A DNA stretch of 64,000 nucleotides from Dolomitihabitans soli (GTDB lineage Bacteria; Actinomycetota; Actinomycetes; Streptosporangiales; Streptosporangiaceae). Under the pieces are notes generated by a model, which was not told the DNA's origin, did no database searches, and worked only from the letters and a program-made list of their open reading frames with translations. Positions 58,787-64,000 of the stretch are shown here, in pieces. The DNA is taken from contig NZ_JAKNTW010000005.1 of the NCBI RefSeq assembly GCF_022213955.1, forward strand, positions 310,001 through 374,000. The letters are read 5' to 3'. Both the position numbers and the translations under genes were made by a program. How positions within the stretch are numbered: position 1 is the first letter of the stretch; every line of letters begins with the position of its first letter.

Positions 58787-59581
58787 TTACGATCGCTTGA
58801 CGCCCAGGACGCGGTGTTCCAGGCAGGGAAGGGTGGCCCTGATCTCGGCGGTGGCGGCCGCGTCGACCGTGCAGGTCCGCACCCCGGCCAAGGGGCCCAT
58901 GTCGCAGCGGACCACGCCGAGCGGATCGACGAGCATGCTGCGGCCCACCCCGAAGCCGTCTTTGCTCTCCGCGCTCGGGGCCTGCCCGACGGCGGCGGTC
59001 CACATGGTGTTCTCGATCGCGCGGGCCCGGACCAGGGTGATCCAGTGGTCCTCCTTCATCGGGCCGGAACCCCAGGCGGCGATCACCGCGAACAGTTCGG
59101 CGCCTTGGTCGACCAGATCCCTGGCCAGTTCGGGGAAGCGGACGTCGTAGCAGGTGATCAGCCCGACCCGGAGCCCGGCGAGCTCCACCACGGTGGCGGA
59201 GTCGCCCGGCGCGACCAGGTCGGACTCGCGCGCCCCGAAGGAGTTGTACAGGTGGATCTTCCGGTAGGCCGCCTTGATCTCGCCCGACTCGTCGATCGCG
59301 ACCGCGGTGTTGTGCACCCGGCCCGCATTCGGCTCGAACACCCCGGCGATCACCGCGATGCCGTGGGCGGCGGCGGCCTCGGCGAGGCCGGTGACGAACG
59401 GCCCGCCGAGCGGCTGGGCCAGCTCGACGATCCGCTTGCCGAACCTGGTCAGCGTCGCCTCGGGGAAGATCGCCAGCTTGGCGCCGCCCGCCGCGGCCTC
59501 GGCGATCGCCCGGACGGCCCGCTCCAGGTTGACCTCGGGGTCGACGGAGACGGGGATCTGGCACAGTGCGAGAGTCGTCAC
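58787..59581 (-). CDS. Carbon-nitrogen hydrolase (nitrilase superfamily)
   Basis: 264 residues. The catalytic triad is visible: Glu in LAIFPEATLTRFG, Lys in AYRKIHLYNSFG and Cys in LITCYDVRFPELAR. Such amidases cleave a small C-N bond such as an omega-amide. It begins at a GTG overlapping the stop of the DUF418 gene. Cytosolic; length is usual. Confidence 0.92.
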   Translation of the reverse strand: MTTLALCQIPVSVDPEVNLERAVRAIAEAAAGGAKLAIFPEATLTRFGKRIVELAQPLGGPFVTGLAEAAAAHGIAVIAGVFEPNAGRVHNTAVAIDESGEIKAAYRKIHLYNSFGARESDLVAPGDSATVVELAGLRVGLITCYDVRFPELARDLVDQGAELFAVIAAWGSGPMKEDHWITLVRARAIENTMWTAAVGQAPSAESKDGFGVGRSMLVDPLGVVRCDMGPLAGVRTCTVDAAATAEIRATLPCLEHRVLGVKRS

Positions 59582-60561
59582 CGGTCCACCCTATTGGGAA
59601 CCCATGCCCCCCAGGTAAGGCACCTCCACACCCATTCCAGCGGGCCGTACCTGAACCTGGCGAGCCACCAGCGGGACGCCGCGACCTGCGCGGCGAGCGC
59701 CACCACGCTGAGGACGACCCCGGCCAGGCGGGTGCGATCGGCGGCCAGCAACGGCAGCGCCAGCAGGATGATCGGCGTGCTGAGCACGTAGTTGGTCAGG
59801 GCCATGCGGCCGAGCGGAGCGAGCACGGCGATGAGGGCGCCGCGCATCGGGGTGCGGAGCAGGATCAGCAGCCCCGTGACGTACGCGACCGCGGTGACCA
59901 GGCCCGCCATCGGGTAGACCGCCGCGACGAACGTGCGGGAGTCGCCGCCGGTGAGCACCCACAGGGTGGTGAGCGCGGCCCCGAGCGGGGCGCTGACCAG
60001 GAAGACGGGCACCACCAGCCGGGGAGACGGCCGATACTCCGTCGCGGCCGCCCCCAGCAGGAACAGTCCCGGGATCAGGATCACCCCGCCGCCCTGCCCG
60101 GCCGCCCACGCGGTCGCGGCGACGCCGAGGACCAGCACGGCGAGCCGGGGCAGAAACGCGGCGGGTAGCAGCACCGCCAGACCGAAGGCCGCGTACGGCA
60201 GGAGCACCTCGCCGGGGTTGACGGCGGTGTGCAGGACGCCGAAGCCGGCCAGCACGACGAGCCGCCGGAACAGCGCCCACCGGTCGTCGTCCGTGGAGCG
60301 CAGGAACAACACCAGGCTGACGCCGAACAGGAAGGAGAAGATCGGGTAGAACCTGCTCTGCAGGAGGTTCTCCGCGACCCAGTCGACGGGGACGTCCGGC
60401 TGGCCCTTGAAGGCGTCGTTCGGCTGCTGCCAGGAGTTCACCAGCATGATTCCGCACAGCGCGAAGCCGCGGACAGCGTCCAGTTCGTGGATGCGCCCGG
60501 CCTTCTCCTGGCGGGTCAGCTCGGCCAGCCCGACCACCCGTACACGGCGGAGATCACACAA
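59578..60561 (-). CDS. DUF418 membrane protein
   Basis: About 327 residues. The reading begins at TTG (60559-60561); a GTG eight codons later is an alternative. Around nine membrane segments; the N-terminal RIHELDAVRGFALCGIMLVN and the C-terminal GRMALTNYVLSTPII, followed by FRYGPLEWVWRCLTW, are DUF418 hallmarks (FxxGPxExxWR). The family resembles acyltransferase_3-like membrane proteins, function unknown. It is coupled to the nitrilase gene. Confidence 0.88.
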   Translation of the reverse strand: MCDLRRVRVVGLAELTRQEKAGRIHELDAVRGFALCGIMLVNSWQQPNDAFKGQPDVPVDWVAENLLQSRFYPIFSFLFGVSLVLFLRSTDDDRWALFRRLVVLAGFGVLHTAVNPGEVLLPYAAFGLAVLLPAAFLPRLAVLVLGVAATAWAAGQGGGVILIPGLFLLGAAATEYRPSPRLVVPVFLVSAPLGAALTTLWVLTGGDSRTFVAAVYPMAGLVTAVAYVTGLLILLRTPMRGALIAVLAPLGRMALTNYVLSTPIILLALPLLAADRTRLAGVVLSVVALAAQVAASRWWLARFRYGPLEWVWRCLTWGAWVPNRVDR

Positions 60562-60567
60562 TGCAGG

Positions 60568-61227
60568 CTAGTCCACCGGATAGGCGTCCAGGTGCCCGCA
60601 CATCCCCATCCGGGCCTCGGGTCCGGCCTTGCGCACCCTCGCCTCGCGCAGGTGGGACAGGTCGCCCCGGCGGAGGCCGGCGAGGTGTCCGCGGGTCTCC
60701 TCGGCGGCGGCCAGCGCGCCCGCCCGCCACCGGTCCTCCAGCGCGTCGAGGCTGGGCGCGATCAGGCGGGAGGCGGCCAGGTGGAAGTCGCCGACCGCCT
60801 TGCGGCCGTTCCTGCGGAGGTCGAGGAAGCCCTGGATGGCCAGGTCCCGCCGGGGACGCGGGTCGGCCGCCGCGGCCCTGCCGTACGCCTCCGGGTCGGC
60901 GAGGACGGGAGCGGGGAAGGTGAACACCGAGTCGCCCGCCTCGGGGAGGCCGTCGTTCTGCATGATGACGACGAGCCGCAGGCGGCCGTCGAAGGTGAGC
61001 AGGCGGTGGATCGTGCCGGGCGGGACCGACACGACGTCGCCCGGTTCCAGGGGGGTCTCGGCGTAGCCGGAGAGCGTCAGGGTCTGCACCGCGCCCGAGC
61101 CGCCGATGACGACGTACGCCTCCGTGCAGGCCAGGTGCATGTGCGGGGAGCCGCCGCACAGGCCGTCGGTCGTCGGCCAGTCGTAGACGCGCAGGCCGGA
61201 GACGCCCACACCACCTGGAAAGAACAA
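60568..61227 (-). CDS. Cupin-domain protein, probably sugar-related
   Basis: About 219 residues from a TTG at 61225-61227, behind AAAGGGG; upstream sequence in the same frame is arginine-rich and lacks a start. A cupin barrel covers residues 20-110: SPHMHLACTEAYVVIGGSGA holds His-x-His and Glu, and LEPGDVVSVPPGTIHRLLTF the second motif with His. The rest is helical (RARGHL-like, LAASRLIAPSLDALEDRWRA). Its promoter carries an XlnR-like CGAAAGTTTC word, linking it to the LacI repressor and GH5 gene next to it. Confidence 0.8.
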   Translation of the reverse strand: MFFPGGVGVSGLRVYDWPTTDGLCGGSPHMHLACTEAYVVIGGSGAVQTLTLSGYAETPLEPGDVVSVPPGTIHRLLTFDGRLRLVVIMQNDGLPEAGDSVFTFPAPVLADPEAYGRAAAADPRPRRDLAIQGFLDLRRNGRKAVGDFHLAASRLIAPSLDALEDRWRAGALAAAEETRGHLAGLRRGDLSHLREARVRKAGPEARMGMCGHLDAYPVD

Positions 61228-61283
61228 TGCCTGCCCCTTTCGCCGTCGGGGATTCCCGCCTCTTCCTGCATGGATCGGATGTA

Positions 61284-61295
61284 TGAAACTTTCGG
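61284..61295. promoter_or_regulatory. CGAAAGTTTC-type operator upstream of the cupin gene
   Basis: TGAAACTTTCGG, or in minus reading CCGAAAGTTTCA, lies 57 bases upstream of the cupin start within the 301-base gap before the LacI gene. The same word occurs at 62557-62570 and 62691-62702. Confidence 0.6.
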
Positions 61296-61528
61296 TTAGA
61301 TCTTGAGAAGTTTCGCTGGCCAACGTATGTGGTGATCTCGGCAGCGTCAATGCCACGGCTTCGCGCACGACAGGACGAGGCCGCCGGATCATGGTGAGAC
61401 CCGACGGGCGGACTCGCGGGGTCATCCGAGCCGAACGCCGCCTCCGGTGCGGGCGTGTCACCCTGCGCGGCGGGTTTCTCCCAGGTCCTGGCCGGAGGGC
61501 GCGCACTCGCCGGCGGGGCGTCCCCGGG

Positions 61529-62542
61529 TCAGCGGGCGAAGGGGGCGGTGCTGTCGCGGACGACGAGGTCGGTGGAGAGCTCCACGCGGCGGGTCTCCGG
61601 GGGCTCGCCGCGGGACATGGCGAGAACCATGCGGGTGGCCAGGGCGGACATCTCCTGGAGGGGCTGGCGGACGGTCGTCAGCGGCGGCCAGGCGGACCTG
61701 GCCAGCGGGAGGTCGTCGAAGCCGACGACGCTGAGGTCGTCGGGGACGCGCAGGCCGCGGCGGCGGGCGGCCTCGAAGACGCCGAACGCCTGCATGTCGC
61801 TGCCCGCGAAGATCGCGGTCGGCGGTTCGGGAAGGTCGAGCAGCGCGTGGGCCTGCTCGTGGCCCGAGCCGACGAGGAAGTCGCCGTAACGGATCAGGTC
61901 GGGGTCGACGTCCAGACCGGCGGTCTCCAGGGCGGCGCGGTAACCGTCTATGCGCGCCCGGCTGCACAGCATGTCGGGCGGTCCGCCGATCACCGCGATC
62001 CGCCGGTGTCCCCACTCCAGGAGGTGCCGGGTGGCGGCCAGCCCGCCCTGCCAGTTGGTGGCGCCGACCGAGGCCACGTCGGGGCCGGGCTCTCCCTCGG
62101 GATCGACGACGACGAACGGGATCTTCCGGGCGCCGAGCTGGCCGTGCTGCACGGGGGACAGGCGGGAGGCCACTATCACCACCCCGTCGGTACGGCGGGC
62201 CGCGATGCGGTCGAGCAGGTCGCGGCCGGGCCCGGAGTGCGTGTGCATCACCGAGATCACCACGCTGGCCTCGGCCTCGTGGGCGGCGGTCTCGGCGCCC
62301 CTGATGACCTCCATCGCCCACGGGCTCTCTATCTCGGCGAAGACGAGGTCGATCAGCCCGACGGGACCGTCGCCCTGCCCGCCGCGCCGTTGGTAGCCGT
62401 GCTTGTGGAGCAGCTTCTCCACCCGGCGGCGAGTGTCGGGGGCGACCTCGGGCCTGCCGTTGATCACCTTCGAGACCGTGGGGACCGAGACACCGGCCTC
62501 CTCCGCGATCAGCGCGATCGTGACCCGCCGTTTCACTGCCAT
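61529..62542 (-). CDS. LacI-family repressor of a glycosidase locus
   Basis: 337 residues from the ATG of MAVKRRVTIALIAEEAGVSV; an upstream start in the same frame would run through the operator. Helix-turn-helix: ALIAEEAGVSVPTVSKVING, hinge region RRVEKLLHKHGYQRR. The sensor domain contains LIDLVFAEIESPWAMEVIRG and FDDLPLARSAWPPLTTVRQP, the pattern of xylan/glucoside repressors in actinomycetes. It is divergent from the GH5 gene and lies upstream of the cupin gene on its own strand. CGAAA-TTTCG dyads in front of all three genes suggest one regulon. Confidence 0.92.
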   Translation of the reverse strand: MAVKRRVTIALIAEEAGVSVPTVSKVINGRPEVAPDTRRRVEKLLHKHGYQRRGGQGDGPVGLIDLVFAEIESPWAMEVIRGAETAAHEAEASVVISVMHTHSGPGRDLLDRIAARRTDGVVIVASRLSPVQHGQLGARKIPFVVVDPEGEPGPDVASVGATNWQGGLAATRHLLEWGHRRIAVIGGPPDMLCSRARIDGYRAALETAGLDVDPDLIRYGDFLVGSGHEQAHALLDLPEPPTAIFAGSDMQAFGVFEAARRRGLRVPDDLSVVGFDDLPLARSAWPPLTTVRQPLQEMSALATRMVLAMSRGEPPETRRVELSTDLVVRDSTAPFAR

Positions 62543-62556
62543 GCGGAGAATTCTAG

Positions 62557-62570
62557 CCGAAAACTTTCGG
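62557..62570. promoter_or_regulatory. Perfect CCGAAA-AC-TTTCGG dyad at the LacI gene
   Basis: Six-base arms with a two-base centre, 15 bases upstream of the repressor start; most likely its autoregulatory operator. Similar to the CGAAA(N)TTTCG xylan operators known from Streptomyces. Confidence 0.65.
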
Positions 62571-62610
62571 GGGCATTGACGTCGGCCTCTCACCAGACGA
62601 GCGTGACTTG

Positions 62611-62624
62611 TGGGAGCGCTCCCG
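62611..62624. promoter_or_regulatory. CebR/CelR-like operator
   Basis: TGGGAGCGCTCCCG matches 13 of 14 bases of TGGGAGCGCTCCCA, the site bound by CebR of Streptomyces and CelR of Thermobifida for cellulose/cellobiose genes. It lies in the divergent region before the GH5 gene. Confidence 0.85.
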
Positions 62625-62690
62625 TTTCATCCTATTGACCGGGGCACGATGGTTGCGTACGCTCCGGATCACGAAATATTCGGTATATTA

Positions 62691-62702
62691 TCGAAAGTTT
62701 CA
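62691..62702. promoter_or_regulatory. CGAAAGTTTC-type operator upstream of the GH5 gene
   Basis: TCGAAAGTTTCA lies 51 bases before the glycosidase start, overlapping the region where its promoter should be. Third copy of the local LacI-like word. Confidence 0.6.
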
Positions 62703-62752
62703 CACGCCAGGAGCGGTCCATCAGCGAAGATCTCGCCACAAGAGGAGAGTTG

Positions 62753-64000
62753 ATGCTCGACAACCAGGTGGCCCTGCGCGTCTCGGGATCCCGCCTCGTC
62801 GACGCGGCGGGCAGCCCGGTACGGCTGCGCGGTGTCGGCCTCGGGGGCTGGATGAACATGGAGAACTTCATCACCGGTTATCCCGCCAACGAGGGCACCA
62901 TGCGCACCGCCGTCCGCGAGGTCCTCGGCGAGGAACGCTACGAGCTCTTCTTCGACCGGCTGCTGACCGCGTTCTTCGGCGAGCGCGACGCGGAGCTGCT
63001 CGCGGGGATGGGGGTGAACTGCGTCCGGATCCCGATCAACTACCGGCACTTCGAGTCGGACGAGCGGCCCATGGAGATCATCGAGGACGGGTTCCGCCAC
63101 CTGGACCGGGTGATCGACCTGTGCGCGGCCGAGGGCATCTACAGCGTCATCGACCTGCACGCGCTGCCCGGCTCGCAGAACCAGCACTGGCACTCCGACA
63201 ACCCCACCCACATCGCCGCGTTCTGGCAGCACCGCCACTTCCAGGACCGGGTGGTGCACCTGTGGGAGGCCATCGCCGACAGATACCGCGACCATCCCTG
63301 GGTGGCCGGCTACAACCCGGTGAACGAGCCGGGCGACCCGAGCGGCAAGGTGATCGGCCCGTTCTACGACCGGCTGGTCAAGGCCGTGCGCGACGCCGAC
63401 CCCGGGCACGTCCTGTTCATGGACGGCAACACCTACTCCACCGACTTCTCGGTCTTCCGCGAGGTGTACGCCAACACGGTCTTCGTCTGCCACGACTACG
63501 CGCTGGCCGGGTTCGCGCACGGCGGGCCGTACCCCGGTCACACGCGTGGTGAGTGGTGCGACCGCGCGCAGCTGGAGCAGGCCTTCGAGAAGCGGACCCG
63601 GTTCCAGCGCGAGACCGGGACCCCGCTGTGGGTGGGCGAGTTCGGGCCGGTCTACACCGGCGACCCCGTCGTCGACGCGCAGCGGTACCAGATCCTCGCC
63701 GACCAGCTCGACATCTACGACGCGCACGACGCCGGCTGGTCGATCTGGACCTACAAGGACGTCGGCCTGCAGGGGCTGGTGCACGCCACGGGCCCCTACC
63801 TTGAGCGGTTCGGGCCGTTCATCGAGAAGAAGCGGCGGCTCGGCGCCGACCGGTGGGGCTCGACGATGGAGGAGTCGTCCGGCGTCCTCGGGCCGCTGCA
63901 CGAGATGCTGGAGACGGAGTTCCCCGCCTGGCACCCCTACCCGTGGGGAGCCCGCTACCAGATCGACGACCTGATCAGGCACGTCCTCATCGCGCAGGCC
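62753..64000 (+). CDS. Glycoside hydrolase family 5 enzyme (partial, 3' end outside window)
   Basis: Open from ATG 62753 (behind AGAGGAGAG) to the right edge, 416 codons, no stop. The (beta/alpha)8 pattern of GH5 is clear: VRLRGVGLGGWMNMENFITG, NCVRIPINYRHFE, YSVIDLHALPGSQNQHWHSD, acid/base Glu in GYNPVNEPGD, FVCHDYALAG and nucleophile Glu in PLWVGEFGPVYTG. No signal peptide precedes the domain, so it probably acts inside the cell on imported oligosaccharides, for example beta-glucans. Both a CebR-like site and CGAAAGTTTC sites lie upstream. Confidence 0.92.
   Translation, partial: MLDNQVALRVSGSRLVDAAGSPVRLRGVGLGGWMNMENFITGYPANEGTMRTAVREVLGEERYELFFDRLLTAFFGERDAELLAGMGVNCVRIPINYRHFESDERPMEIIEDGFRHLDRVIDLCAAEGIYSVIDLHALPGSQNQHWHSDNPTHIAAFWQHRHFQDRVVHLWEAIADRYRDHPWVAGYNPVNEPGDPSGKVIGPFYDRLVKAVRDADPGHVLFMDGNTYSTDFSVFREVYANTVFVCHDYALAGFAHGGPYPGHTRGEWCDRAQLEQAFEKRTRFQRETGTPLWVGEFGPVYTGDPVVDAQRYQILADQLDIYDAHDAGWSIWTYKDVGLQGLVHATGPYLERFGPFIEKKRRLGADRWGSTMEESSGVLGPLHEMLETEFPAWHPYPWGARYQIDDLIRHVLIAQA

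Noticed and set aside
1-64000. tRNA, rRNA, integrase or phage genes
   Set aside because: None could be recognised on either strand by eye; a dedicated tRNA/rRNA scan would settle it.

Overview
The window is visibly high-GC DNA with strong G/C third-position bias, many GTG and TTG starts and many ATGA/GTGA start-stop overlaps. Together with a SARP/BTAD regulator, a DUF397 + XRE/DUF5753 pair, a TipA-like MerR protein, FdhA-type formaldehyde dehydrogenase and CebR/XlnR-like operators, this points to a filamentous actinomycete, possibly Streptosporangiales (inference; no rRNA or tRNA is present to place it).

Region 1 (1-10985) is accessory and less G/C-biased. An eight-gene leftward operon (SARP regulator, P-loop/HEAT protein, Band-7-like protein, PP2C phosphatase, Ser/Thr kinase, VWA protein, small unknown protein, membrane protein with two RanBP2-type zinc fingers) ends off the left edge. 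It contains a VWA-kinase-phosphatase triad and is the best candidate for an undescribed signalling or conflict system. A DUF397/XRE pair and about 800 bases without a clear gene follow.

Region 2 (10986-16726) is a LacI regulator divergent from a complete branched-chain-amino-acid-type ABC importer (binding protein, two permeases, two ATPases). Region 3 (16811-25594) has decayed imine-reductase and amidohydrolase pieces, a TetR plus membrane-anchored metallo-beta-lactamase-fold operon with its operator, a LuxR HTH fragment, and an ABC-2 exporter divergent from a histidine kinase/response regulator pair. Region 4 (25612-29747) has cydAB with a three-unit CTAC-N5-GTAG operator, a fragment and an intact copy of an MFS gene on either side of it, and a 29-residue peptide gene made of WGAP heptad repeats upstream of the MFS exporter.

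Region 5 (29935-38004) holds single genes: DUF998 membrane protein with twin operators and a probable leaderless start, GNAT enzyme, zinc-ribbon protein, TipA-like regulator, FdhA, lipoprotein, and a Gfo/Idh oxidoreductase divergent from a ROK regulator. Region 6 (38367-48566) has coxG, a repeat tract, then a LacI-controlled operon for uptake, CoA activation and CoA transfer/hydration of an unidentified carboxylate. Region 7 (48532-57919) has an MFS exporter divergent from a LysR regulator, then HyuA/HyuB, a class III CoA-transferase and a fused carboxyltransferase. Region 8 (57908-64000) has a leftward group (two unknown proteins, nitrilase, DUF418, cupin) and a LacI repressor divergent from a GH5 glycosidase that runs off the right edge, with CebR-like and XlnR-like operator sequences between them.
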